Below are positions 38,061-52,251 of a DNA stretch of 64,000 nt, in pieces. Within the stretch, counting starts at the first letter, position 1; each line of letters starts with the position of its first letter. The stretch spans positions 555,406-619,405 of the forward strand of contig NW_027192203.1 in assembly GCF_041956535.1 (NCBI RefSeq). Reading direction: 5' to 3'. Below the pieces are notes generated by a model that ran no database searches, was not told the origin of the DNA, and worked only from the letters and a program-made list of their open reading frames with translations. The position numbers and the translations under genes are program-made. The stretch is from Calcarisporiella thermophila CBS 279.70 (taxonomy: Eukaryota; Calcarisporiellomycota).

Positions 38061-39553
38061 ACAAAAAAAAAATACTGCCTTTACCCTAACTACTTATTTA
38101 TCTTGTCCATTTTGATTTTCTCTTTTTTTTTGCGCTGTTGTTCTATTCTCGACTTTTAATAAATGCATTTGCCGCTCACATATCAACTATTTTTATTTGC
38201 AGAATTATTCCCTTGTTTATTTTAACTTTAGTTCAAGCTTAGATACACGAGTATAGAGGAGAAAGGTTCCAAGTCTAACATATGGTATTAATTTACTAGA
38301 GTTTATGGACTGATGCAGCTCATGTGAATCCAATTACACTTTCACATCCATTTATAATTCCTAGCATCTCAAACGAAATAATATCGTCCACTAGGCATTC
38401 CCATCCGATCCCTTACCTTTCAACCCTACTGTTATGGGCCGTGGTGAATTTAACCCATCGACCAGCGAAGACCTAATCCTTGATTCAACCCCAATACTGT
38501 CTGATAACCAATTCTTGAATTTGAGTGTTACATTTGTTAAACATTATTTATCTTTTGTCGAGAATTGCGCGATATTTGAAATGGTTGTTCTTATTATGCC
38601 ATTCCATCTATTCTATTAGCAATATTTTCTTATTTTCTTATTTCCTTCGTACTTATATAACGCATTATTTCTTTCTATTTCTGGAGTATAAAGCAACAAG
38701 ATCTTATTTTTATTAGTAACAAGTTTCAAACTTTCTTAAGGGAGTTCTTCAACCCTATTCTCCACATTTCCTAATCTCCACGCAACACTTCTCTATTCCG
38801 AGCAAATCTTGTCAATCCTATGACACCAGGTTTTATAAATGAAACTTGGCCAGAAAAATGATAACAGGTCAAAAATCAAAGTATTGTACAGACTAATGTA
38901 ATAGTCTGTGTTATGGCAAAGCTCCTATACACACACAACTTCTCAAGTAGAGCCGGTTGAATCACAAAGAAGTTCCAGATAAAGCAGCCGATACTTGAAG
39001 ACCAGGCTAAACCGCTCCCTTCACTCGGCTGAAATATCGTCAATCAGAGCTGAATTCTGAAACAAGAGGGAGGAAAAGTAACAATGATATACTGCTAATA
39101 ATGATATACAGGATGGCTTCAATTGCCAAGACATAGAAAAAGCGCTAAGAAATCTGGAAAATGCTCGCCTCGAATGAAAACGCCTCGGCTTGTGCATTAA
39201 TCAGTTATTTGCGAGAGGTTGTAATAGGAATGGATCACGTGGAGGATTGTATATACATCTGAGAAGAGTACATTTATTGGAGATCTTCGAATTTTCTTTG
39301 AAGCACGTTCTATCCTGTAACCAATCAAAATTGCCACAATCCAAAACCTCCTGGGATATTAAAGGGATATTGATGTATTCACGTCGGCAGCAGAGGAAGC
39401 CACTTCCGTAATTGGACGATTTGAACCGATCTAATAGCCGTGAGTCGGTAGGAATATTCTGTTGCCAAGAACCCATTCCTAGTATATAATGAATCGCAAT
39501 TGCCCTTCCTCTCTCATTGCATTCAAATCCAAATCAACCTCAACAGCAAAGAA
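38061..39553. other. Intergenic region without a recognisable gene
   Basis: About 1.5 kb, AT-rich. AATAAA at 38158-38163 is a likely polyadenylation signal of the Mrl1-like gene. No plausible open frame or RNA gene was found. TATATAA at 39482-39488 is the likely TATA box of the next gene. Confidence 0.6.
39482..39488 (+). promoter_or_regulatory. TATA box of the LITAF-domain gene
   Basis: TATATAA, 66 bases before the ATG at 39554. A start site about 30 bases downstream makes 39554 the first ATG of the transcript and excludes an upstream out-of-frame ATG at 39489. Confidence 0.5.
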
Positions 39554-40057
39554 ATGTGCAGACGACGACGAGCAATTGCAGTTTTGGTAACGCCAGTCCG
39601 GCCTTCGCCGCCAAATACCCCTCCGCCAAACACATATTTATCAAATATGCCTCTCCCAGATGGACCCCCACCTTCATACGACTCCATGTTCAATCCTAAT
39701 GTCCCGGTCGGGCAGGGTCCCAACATGGTCTACGACGAAAGCCGATTAGTGCGAGTGGATCAACTTCGCGCTGAAGGCGCTTTTCTCTGCTGCCCCCAAT
39801 GCAGCAAGGTGGTCGTTACGGAGACTAAATATAAGGCCGGGAAATACGTTTGGTTGGCGGCCGCTGGGGTTCTCATTCTTAACCCACTCTTTGTTTGGGC
39901 ACCCTTTGTATACAACGGCATAAGGGATGTCAGCCACACGTGCCCCAACTGTGGATCCCAGCTTGCCGTTTACGACAGACTTAGGAAAAAGACACGCCCT
40001 TCAAGGCGTATGAGAAAATTGATCAAATATCAACAGTACGCGCCTAAAACCACATAG
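39554..40057 (+). CDS. LITAF-domain (LPS-induced TNF factor-like) membrane-associated protein
   Basis: A 167-residue protein in one exon. The N-terminal 60 residues are Pro-rich and contain PDGPPPSYDSM, a PPxY motif that binds WW domains of Nedd4/Rsp5 ubiquitin ligases. The LITAF domain follows: CCPQCSKVVVTETKYKAGKYVW, a hydrophobic in-plane segment (LAAAGVLILNPLFVWAPF) and HTCPNCGSQLAVYDR, where two Cys pairs build one zinc site. Such proteins work at late endosomal/lysosomal membranes. The start could differ: an alternative with a 5' exon in another frame spliced at 39656 reads a Gln/Asn-rich lead but has no ATG. Confidence 0.8.
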   Translation: MCRRRRAIAVLVTPVRPSPPNTPPPNTYLSNMPLPDGPPPSYDSMFNPNVPVGQGPNMVYDESRLVRVDQLRAEGAFLCCPQCSKVVVTETKYKAGKYVWLAAAGVLILNPLFVWAPFVYNGIRDVSHTCPNCGSQLAVYDRLRKKTRPSRRMRKLIKYQQYAPKTT

Positions 40058-40301
40058 ACTTCATAATTCCTACTGCCCTGTGTATTATATTTGTTTTATT
40101 CCATTTATGTCATCCAGTATATAATTTAAACCGGAAGTGCAGCAATAAAGACATGAGCATTAATTTATTTGGGATGGAACGTGGAAGAGAAAGGGCTTCT
40201 ATTTGGGCAAATAAGGGTGCTTCTGTACAGTAGTAAAAAAGTCTAGTAAATGTGAAAAAAAAAACTTGAATGATTTACACACAAGAGTGATGGTATGCTA
40301 T

Positions 40302-43282
40302 CTAAGATCCAACCACCTCCACCTCGACAAATCTCAGGTCCGCATCCACATTCATAATATGCACTGGCACCGTCTCGCCAACGGCCAATGGTCTGCCGCC
40401 CGTTCTCTCCCAGCTCACACGCGTATGCACAGTCAGCTCGTTCACGATTCCAAGGCATGCGCCTCCCAGATCCAGCTGAAGCACTGTCATCGAGAAGACT
40501 CGTTCTCTTAATTCCTCCTCCCGCAGAAGCTGCTGCACCAACAGCATAATCCAATGCCGATTGCTCAACGTCTGTAATCGGGCGATGCGGCGTTCTCTTT
40601 CACGCACGTGTGGGAGAATGGTGTTGATCTCCTCAAGGGAGAAGGCGGGCTTTTCGCCCAGGAGTGACGCCTTGATCTGCCAATGTGTGACCAGGTCGAG
40701 ATATCGTCGTAGCGGCGAGGTGGCCTTTGTGTACCCATCCTTGATGCCCATAATCCAGTGGGAGCCTGGGCCATTGCTTGTCAGGTCTGCGGCCGGAAAA
40801 GCACCCACAATATTCAGGACGCTCTCAGCCGGCAACATCCCAGACAATGGGTCGCGATGAACCAGCACCTTTTCGACGTCAGCCCGATGCTCGGCCAATG
40901 GGTCCGCCTGGGTACGGTAACCGATGTTGATGCCGTTACTGCCACAAAAGCGGGCGGCCACGCGTCCACCAATGATCATCATCTCGGCGACCATGAGGCG
41001 TGAGGGGGAGCAAAAGGAGCGGTCAAGCGCAAGGTGGATGGAAGGAGGCGGAACTCCGAGGAGAGGGGATCGAGGCGAAGGTGGCGTGGGTGGAAGAGGC
41101 GATGGGTCAAGATGTAAGATCGGCGCTGGGAGAGAGAAATTGAACGCGCCGCACCGGTAGCGATAGGCGGCATGCTGCAATGAAAAGCTTTGGATTTGTA
41201 AGAGGTCCTTCTTCATTTCTTCATCGATAGGAGATAAAATCTTGGAGCCAGGAGGAGGGGCAAAGGTCGTTGGATACGAAAATCGCGTCTGCTCCATTCG
41301 GCGTGACCTCTCTCTTCCCCCGTACACCGCGGACCAACCCAGGAATTCGTCCACATCATCATAGTTGAGCGTAAGCACACGCCGCACCACTCCGGGGCGA
41401 ATGGTTATATCGGCCAAGTTTCCATCCCGGCCCATTTTCGCGCTAAATGTTAGCACAGGTAGGCCTTCAGGCACCCCCGACCGCAAACTAAAGCGTTGTT
41501 TACTCAATTCAGGAGGTAACATGCTATAGCTGCGCTCGGGCAAGTAGATGGTTTGGCCCTGACGTCTGGCTATGTTGGAGAGGGGATGGGTGGGGGGGAT
41601 GTAGGCGGTTGGGTCGGCAACGTGCACGTGCAGCCAGACATCGTCGCCTATGCGCTCAATCGATAGGCCGTCGTCCAGCTCCTGGGCGGTTGGGTCGTCG
41701 ATCGTATAAACCGGCATATCACCAAAGTCATACCGGATATCTTCGCACGGATCACGCGAGTAAAATTCCGACGGGCTGCCAGACTGTTTAATTAACGGGG
41801 TGGCTCTCGGACAATTCCCCTTAGGGTGGAAAGTGAAGCTAGAGTGGTTGAGTAGCTCCCTTGACCATTTCCCACCGTCCTCGGCGTCGCGATCGGCCTG
41901 CTTTGAGAGGCCGGTGCCACTGAGCGGCATCGTACGGCTGTAGACGTGGGGGTTCTCCCACTCGGGGAAAACGCCAATGTCCCGAAGAAACCTCGTTACC
42001 GTGTTGCGGTCTATCCTCTCGTAATCTGCAGCTTTGACGGGTTTGATCAGTTGCGGAACATACACGGTATAGGGACTCCATAGATCATCTGCGCTGTCGT
42101 TAATGAAGTTTTTTAGGAACTGAATGTAGAGCCTGTCGTGGTCATCAAACTCAATCCCCTGCTCTAGCGCACCGCCATCTTTGCGATTCGAGATTAAGAG
42201 CTGAGCCTTGTCGCGAAAATGGTGAAGGGTGGGCGAGTTTTCACGCAGGAGTTTCACCACCCTTTCCAGAGTCCCTAGCTCCTCCCTGTTTCGCATCTCG
42301 TACTCCCGCGACTTCCAAATCACTCGTCCTGGGGCAAACCGCATATTATCTCGGGTCATCAGCTTATAGGCGGCATATAGCTGCATCGATGTTGGGTTGG
42401 GTGTATCATATAGCCTCTGTGCAACTTCATCGACGGTCACCGTCTTGACTCCACCGTCCTCAGGGTATTCCTCCTCCAACTTCTCCACTAGCTTCTGAAA
42501 TGCAACATATTTCGACGCCATGATTCCCCGGCTATCTCGTTGAAAACGTGCCAGAGCCGTGAACACTCCTTCATCGAGTGGCTCTTGGGTTAGATCCGCA
42601 AGGGTGAGTGGTTTCGATGTGTAACGCGCAATTTCGTTAGAAAATGCATATCCAGGAATTCGGAATTGAATATCACCCGTCAAGTGTGTAAATTTATACC
42701 GGTTCGTGAGCAAAGTCGTATTCTTGGTCCCTTTTTGACGGTCGGCCTTCTCTAATAAAATGCCTATGTGGTGGTAGGAGCCTCTGTTTCCCCAAATAAA
42801 AGTAACGTGCCCATTAGTAAAGGAGCCCTCAATACGCTAATAGATTACTCTGCTTACTTTGTGATCTCGATCAAGTCTCCGGGCTCGAGATCTGGTGCCT
42901 GTATTTTTTCTGACACTCTTCCAATTGCATCATTGTCGCCACTCTCCACTTGCTCTAATTTCTCAATAGTGTCAGAGATATCGTTTTCGTTTACATTTAT
43001 GCCCGATTCTTGTGAAGTTTTCGACGTGGACTCCGCAGAATGCCCAGCCGCATACTGCTGTTTTAGCTGTGGATGCTTTGTGGATGCGGCCAGCTCCGAA
43101 TGCTTGCGTGCGATCTTAGGGGTGTGCCGCGTGGTCGCTTTATTCCTCCATGTTTGACCAACAAATACCCTTGAAAAAAGAGGCGAATGGGCCTTATCGG
43201 GAGTCAACTGCGGACAAAAAATGCAGCGGCTTCGACGCTGTTGAGTGAGGCGCGCCGAAGCAGTGCGGAATGTGCGTAACAT
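40302..43282 (-). CDS. DSS1: Mitochondrial RNB-domain exoribonuclease (Dss1/Cyt-4 type)
   Basis: 3'-5' exoribonuclease of the RNase II family, the catalytic part of the mitochondrial degradosome with helicase Suv3. Exons: 43282-42858 and 42783-40302 (968 aa). The first 30 residues (MLRTFRTASARLTQQRRSRC) are a clear matrix presequence. The intron 42857-42784 removes a stop and joins LEPGDLIEITK to GSYHHIGILLEK. The RNB domain starts at PVYTIDDPTAQELDDGLS; the metal-binding Asp set is kept except Glu in place of the third acid, as in the Dss1/Cyt-4 subfamily. Further RNB landmarks: VAEMMIIGGRVAARF, YTKATSPLRRYLDLV. A Pro/Ser-rich insert (about residues 740-770) interrupts the domain. A C-terminal S1-like segment follows. 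Confidence 0.9.
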
Positions 43283-43519
43283 TAACAGTACGAGTCTGTG
43301 CGGAAGGGTGAGGGAGATATTCTGGTTTCAAACCGAGAAAGGTTGCAAGCCAAATTGTGACTGCATAAACAAGGTGGCTTATTCCGCCCTTTATTAACGG
43401 TTCCGGTTTTCATGTGAAGTGAAATTGGTTAATTGCTCCACCTAGATTCCCCCCGCATTTCACACCCTATTTCCTTTATTATTTCAGCCTAAAAGCCCGC
43501 AAACGCACGCAAGTATTCG
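43283..43519. promoter_or_regulatory. Divergent promoter of the exoribonuclease and alcohol oxidase genes
   Basis: 237 bases between two divergent ATGs. No distinctive motif seen. Confidence 0.5.
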
Positions 43520-45850
43520 ATGTCGATCTTAAATGAAAATCAGCTAGAGGTGCTTCGAGCAGTGGTGGAGACGATCGTGGCTCCATTAGATGAGGCTGAA
43601 ACAGAGGAGCTGCTTGAACAAGCACGCAGTCTCTCATCCCCCTTTCAGGAGGATGCCTTGAGACAGTTTGCTCAGCTTTCGCCAAAAGACATCGACGGCA
43701 TTGTCGACGGTTGGGTCAAATACCTCACAGATGCTGTGCCGGCGGATCGCGTGAGGGCCCTTGCGTTTGGATTGTCGCTTCTTGGCACGCGCCCAGGTTC
43801 TATCGCATTGACGGGATACTTTACAGAATTCCCAAAGTTAAGTCGGAAACAACGCGAAGAAGTGCTGTACAAAATGTCACTCAGTTCCATCCCACTGATA
43901 AGAGGTCTGGGAATAGCACTTGCTTCCCTGACCATGGCGGCCTTCTATAAACGTCAGGATCCTCGGATTTTGAGGGCCGTAGGGTATCCCGGGCCGGACA
44001 CAGAAATGCACGGGGAGAAATTCAAGTCCAGAGAGCATATGTTCCCACACTACGAGTTCATCGATATACCCCAAGGAAAGACGACCAAACTTGAATGTGA
44101 CGTCGTGGTGGTGGGGTCAGGAGCTGGAGGTGGTGTGGTGGCGGCCGAGCTTGCCAAGGCGGGCAAAAGCGTGATTGTGATAGAAAAGGGCGAATACGTT
44201 CACCAGAGCGAGTTGAGCCTTGTTGAAAGTGATGCGTTCGAGCGGATGTATGAAGGCGGAGGGCCGTTGTCAACCATTGACGGGAGCCTGTTCCAGCTTC
44301 AAGGGTCAACGTGGGGCGGCGGAACAACGGTGAATTGGTGCGCTTCTCTTCGCGTAAGTAGTGGTATTGAATTCCCATTCTCTATTGAACCCGGCTGAAT
44401 AAGCAATTTTTTGGTTGTTTATATTACCATACCAGCCACCGAGTCATCTGCGCGAAGAATGGGCCAAGCAGAACCTTCCCTATTTCAAATCCAAGGGGTT
44501 CCAGGAGGCAATCGAGACCGTGGTCAAGCGGATCGGCGCCACCACCGAAAACATCAAGCATAATGTAGCCAACAGTGTGTTCATCGAGGGTTGCCGCACA
44601 ATGGGCTACCACTTTGACAATATTCCGCAGAACACTGGCGGCCAACCCCACGAGTGTGGGTGGTGTGGATACGGGTGCCGTTACGGTGTGAAGCAGGGCA
44701 CACTAATGACTTGGCTGGTGGATGCGCGCGATCACGGAGCAAGGTTCGTGAAGGACTGTTTCGTGGACCGGGTGATTATTCGGCAGGGAGTAGCGGTAGG
44801 CATCACCGGCAAGGCGAAGAGCGGGGGCGATTTGATTGTGAGGGCCAAGAAGGTGGTGGTCAGCGCCGGCTCGTTTGGATCCCCCTGCCTGCTGAAGCGA
44901 AGTGGCCTGCGTAACCGCAACATTGGGAAAAATCTGCGCCTGCACCCGGTCGCCATCATGCTGGGCACATTTAAGGATCGAAGCATCCGATGCTACGAGG
45001 GCTCCATCATGACCGCCGTAAGTTGCCATTGCGGCTGAATTACACACTTTTATCCCTCCACATACGCGCTCTTTTTTTTTTCATGCCTCTAATCGCTCCC
45101 TGCCTTACCTCTCCCCATCCAGATAAGCACCACCTTTGAGAACCTTGATGGGGCACACTACGGAGCCAAGCTTGAGGTGCCGCTAATGCATCTTAGCACC
45201 TACTCGGCGGGCTTCCCGTGGCGCGGCTCGCTTGATCACAAGAAACACATGCTTCGTTTGAATCATACGGTGCCCATCCTCGTCCTCTCTCGCGACAAGG
45301 ACAGCGTAGGCAGTGTCGAGTGGGACGAGAGCGGCCGATATCGTGTCAACTACAGGGTTTCCACGCACGATAAGCGCTCAATCCTGGAGGGAATGATTGG
45401 AGCCGCCAAATTGCTTGTAGCTGCAGGGGCGGACGAAATCAGAAGCCCACAAAGGGCGCTGCAAAGTTTCCAAGTAGACAAAGAGCTGGGGGTGAGCGAC
45501 CCGAGGTTCGAGGAGTGGCTTGCGCAAGTAAGGAAGCACGGGGTTGAACCGGGCTACTGCGCCATGGGCTCGGCGCATCAGATGGGAACTTGGTGAGGGT
45601 TTCTCTTTATTGGAGCTATGGCCATGCTTCTAACAAAGTCTCTCCTATCCCCTTTAGCCGGATGGCGGCAACACCTGCTAAGGGTGTCGTGGATCCTCGC
45701 GGACAGACGTGGGAGGTCAAGGGGCTCTATGTTGCGGATGCCAGCGTGTTTCCCACCGCTTCGGGCGTGAACCCTATGGTCACCACCGAGGCTGTGGCGC
45801 TCTCCATTGCCAATTTCATCAAGAACGAAGATGTCACCGCCAGACTCTAG
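43520..45850 (+). CDS. FAO1: Long-chain alcohol oxidase (FAO-type GMC oxidoreductase)
   Basis: FAD-dependent membrane-associated enzyme that oxidises long-chain fatty alcohols to aldehydes and makes H2O2, usually in peroxisomes or microsomes. Exons: 43520-44353, 44436-45017, 45123-45592, 45658-45850 (692 aa, typical of the family). About 190 N-terminal residues form the family's helical region. The FAD-binding motif VVVVGSGAGGGVVAAELAKAG is intact. Later come STWGGGTTVNWCASLR, HECGWCGYGCRYGVK, and the C-terminal GMC segment CAMGSAHQMGTCRM (active-site His region) and GLYVADASVFPTASGVNPM. The final residues VTARL are not a strict SKL peroxisomal signal. Role in alkane/wax utilisation is inferred. 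Confidence 0.94.
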
Positions 45851-46412
45851 GACTCCACTCGCTATTCAGTGCCAGATCAATTCACCAATTTCTATTTAAC
45901 TTTGATGGTAAGACTACTCTTTTTATGTAACCTTCTGATCTTGAGACATATCTAAAGCTTCCTATTCCTAAATTCATGAAATCCGAATTTTTCACCCATA
46001 ATATGATTGTTCTTTTTTTTTTTTGCTTTGGTATTTATTCCTATCCAAGAGTGTATTACCATTGAGAGAGTAGAAAAATAACAGAGGTTTTAAGAAATCC
46101 ACATGCATGTCTGCTTGCTTGATTAAACTTTACTAATTAAAATAGAGAAATCCCTCGTCTATATATATATGTATAAAAGGTAAAGAGAAAGAAATGGGCA
46201 AAGGGAAAAGGAAAAAAAAAAAAGAGATCAAACAGAATGTCACTGTAGTTGCACATACAAAAGGCGGAGAGAGGTGGCGAGTGGGTGATGGTCAGAAAGG
46301 AAATCAAGGAAGAATAAAAGTGTCCGATGGTGATGAGTGAAGTAGATAAAGCAGAAACATGCCAAGTAACAAAACAAACAGGAAGTGTCGTCGTCCCCCC
46401 GGCCTTTGAAGC
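45851..46412. other. Convergent 3' flanks of alcohol oxidase and GDP-mannose dehydratase
   Basis: 562 bases, AT-rich with oligo-A/T runs and a short TATATATA stretch near 46165. No gene visible. Confidence 0.6.
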
Positions 46413-49052
<2,640 letters not shown>

Positions 49053-50633
49053 TCACAACTGCGGATGGAATAACAAACTATCCTCCTGCCCTTTGTCGGT
49101 CAGGAACGAAATCCCATTCATCATTCCGGGGCCTTTACCATTCTGCAGAAGGAACCCCTGGGTGTGGATGGGGGTGGTCGAGGACCGAACCGGAAGGGGG
49201 CGCTCGTACGGGAAGCCGTTGGAGATGGGCAAAGGGGGGGTTGGGGAGGGGGTGGGCTGCGCGCTGGAAGCAACGCTGGAGAGGGTGGTGGAGGTGAATG
49301 AGGTGCTGGTGGGGGTGGGGGGGGTTGGGTTGGGGCGCACGCCAAGGGGGTTCTTGGAGAAACTGAGCCGGATGCCGCCCTTGACCGAGCTGGGCAGCAG
49401 GGAGCCCTGCAATTCGGCGAGGGCGAGGGTGGCGTGCTCGATCGTCTCAAACTCCACGAAACACATGGGCCCGTTGACCTTGGTACGGAAGCACAGGCGC
49501 TTGTAGCCGGCGCACCGGCCGAACAGCTGCCGCAGCTCGTCCTCGGTGGCGGCATGCGGCAGGTTCCCGACGTAGAGCGTGTTGCACGGGGGATTCTGGT
49601 CGGCGGGGTTGGAGGGCAGGGGAAGGCGGTTCGGCGAGGGCAGCGAGGGCGAGGAGAGGGCGTTGGACGAGAGGCGCACCTCGTCGAGCCACAGGGCCCC
49701 GAAGCCGCCCTTGCCGGACCCGGCCCGATCCGTCAATGCAGGGGTGGACTTGGAGAGGTAATCGGTCGCGTCATCCGCATCCAGTTTGCTCTCGCCGGCT
49801 TTCAACCCGGGCGGCCGGTTGAACCCGACCGCGCGCGACAGGTCCGACTTGAACCACCCGTTCTCGCCATGCGACTCGCTCTTGGCGCTGAAGGGGCCGG
49901 GCGTCAAGGGCGAGGGCGGGGAGAAGACGTCCGAGAAGATGCTGGCGTAGTCCGAGGGGGAGAGCAGGTCGCTCGGCAGAGGGGATGCAAGCGGCATGGA
50001 GTGGAAAGGATCGTAGGAGGAGGCGGTGGAGAGAGCGCCCGCGGAAGCCGGGGTCGAGAGCGTCAGGCTGCTGGGGCTGGTGTAGCGCCGGGCGGTGAGG
50101 CCAGAGCCGATGGGGGCGGTCGGAGCAGTTGGAGTGGGAGGGAGGGTATGATATTGGCGTGGATGCAAATTTTGGATGTTGTCAATGGAGAGGCCACGTT
50201 TCGTATGCAAGTTCTTCTTGGCCATTTCTGCCTTGAGCATGCAACCCTTTTCCGCGTCGACCTTGCGTCCACTCAGCAGTTCTTTTGCGCGAAGGGCATC
50301 ATCTCGCGTACGAAATTTTGCAAAACCAATCTGAACAATAAAAACAAGAACAGTCAGTATTTTCTCTTTTAAGCAATCTTAAGAAATACACCCGACGAGA
50401 GCCGAAAATAAAAAATCAATCATGATGGCGAAGAGCAAACAATGGGGCCAACTTACGATTTGTTTACGGACACCGTTCTCGTCTTCCATGCTCTGTGGTA
50501 TCTTCAGAGTCGCGGCTTCGAACCCGGTAGAGAAGGTGAACATGTTCTGGAACTCTCTCTCCTGCATGTTGTCGGGAAAGCCAACGACAAATATGGTGGA
50601 TATTTCTTCGTTCTGATATGATGGCAGTGACAT
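49053..50633 (-). CDS. SCW1: Two-RRM RNA-binding protein (Scw1/Whi3 family)
   Basis: Fungal mRNA regulator linked to cell-wall integrity, cell size and morphogenesis. Exons: 50633-50457 and 50330-49053 (484 aa). RRM1 spans the intron: [21 protein letters not shown] and [20 protein letters not shown] long Ser/Pro-rich disordered middle (about residues 105-300) includes FNRPPG. RRM2: [39 protein letters not shown] and [19 protein letters not shown]2 with [18 protein letters not shown] is diagnostic for the Scw1/Whi3 group. The 3' part is Pro/Thr-rich. The middle and tail are very GC-rich. A long plus-strand frame across 49434-50372 is a shadow of this gene. Confidence 0.93.
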
Positions 50634-52251
50634 TTCGAGATATAGAAAGAAACAAACAAGAGGAAAATGCGAAGGAAAATAGAACAGTTTAGAACATACA
50701 AAAACAGAGATATGAAGAGGTATTTCTTTTTGGACAAGTGTTTGTATATATATATTTATATATTAGGGGGGGAGGCGTGAGGGAGATATGCGAAGTGTGT
50801 GATAAATATGAAGGGGGGGGGGGAAGATAAATAATGAACAGGGCGCTAAAGCGACATTAATCAGGTCGGGTGCTGGATGATTGATTAGTTTGCACGGGCG
50901 GGCGCACAAAGGGGCATCATAATCTCTAAGGCAGGCTAATCTGGTCTAGGGATGTAGGGTGGATGGGATTCGCAGGGAGATGGGGAGGCCGCGCGCGCGA
51001 GAGAGGGAGGGTGGGGCTGGGGATAGGATGGGCGAGAGGGAGAGAGAGAGAGAGAGTTGGGAAGGCCAAAGCACTGACCTACTCTTAATTCCAGGATTTT
51101 TTTGTGCGCGGAGGCCCACCTGACACGGCAAATCCGAGAGGACCGTTGAGTCAAGTCTGAATTTGTTGTTATGTAAGGTTTTTTCTGTTTGTTATCTCCT
51201 CTCCATCTCAGCACACTCGTCCAACCCAAATCCCGGCCCTCCATGCCCAACCTTGCCATGCTTAGGAGAAATGATGCGTGAGAACGTGGTGCAGCGCATG
51301 GTTTTGGCCCGCAAGCTTTATATTGTGTTGTCAGAAGACTAGGTTCTCCTCCCTGCTCGCCCCCGCCGGATCTTCACCAAGAGCTCGCCCTCCCTACGGC
51401 CACCGAAGCTTAAAAGCCCAGGCAAGCTTCCCCGAGTGCTCTGGCTCCCCCCATCGCCCTTCTCCCGGCTCCCTCGCCTCTCTCGCTCTGCCCGTGTCGC
51501 GGAGGCTGCACCTGTCGCGTCTCGGCGGCGGACGCTTCCAGAATGCTCGATTGCGAGGGCAGCAGACTGCGAGCTGCCGGAACATCTGCAGTTGTGGCGA
51601 TGGGACAGGTTGTGCTCCATGTGAAGATTTGCGGCAATTAGGGTATTGCACGCACACAATCTGTGTCACCCGCATCGACACACCCAAGATCTCTCTCCCC
51701 ATGAGGCGCTGGGCCGGTCAGGCACCCTTGCGGAGTTCCCTGGCGCAGGCCGCTGAATATAAACAAGCCGCAGGAGTCCCTGGCGCCGCAGCGCGGCTTC
51801 CTGTCCGGTCCGCGTGAGTGATTCGAAATGGCCCGGTGAATCGATCGTGCACCAGGGCCTTGCCTAATAAGCCCATATACAATGCACTGCCGCTGCAGCA
51901 TTATTGTTCCTTCATTCACGGCGCCGCTCCCCCCTTGGATGCTCCTAAAGATGAAGCCGGAGAGATTCAAGGGGAAGAGACTAGATTGGTCGCTTAGAGA
52001 GCCGGTGTTTACCTGGGAGAAAGCTGCCGCAGCTCCAAAGCCTTCTCTCGCGGCCCATTAACCAGAATCGGAAATGACGAGCATGTCTTCAAGCTTGCTT
52101 GAGGCAAGATCTTGTTCTAGCCCGCAGCAAGCACGTGCCTGAGAATAGAGGAAACGGCCTATTTTCGATTCCTTGTTCGGTGCTAACCGCAAGAAATTAT
52201 AAAGGAATTTGCCATCGTCGCTTCAGCCTAGAGTCGGAAAGATATGTCGCC
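50634..52251. other. Divergent intergenic region with simple repeats
   Basis: 1.6 kb between the Scw1 and transporter starts. It holds a poly-G run around 50812-50822, an AG microsatellite at about 51041-51055 and TATATA near 50747. Open frames across 51278-51970 on both strands overlap each other and match nothing. Confidence 0.55.

Noticed and set aside
39489-39587. ATG at 39489 as the start of the LITAF gene
   Set aside because: It overlaps the TATA box, is out of frame with the domain, and lies upstream of the likely transcription start.
49434-50372. 312-codon plus-strand frame opposite Scw1
   Set aside because: Shadow of the GC-rich, Pro-rich Scw1 exon; the RRM on the other strand is conclusive.
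51278-51970. Overlapping open frames on both strands
   Set aside because: GC-rich sequence with frames open by chance; no domain, signal or family pattern, and the frames conflict.
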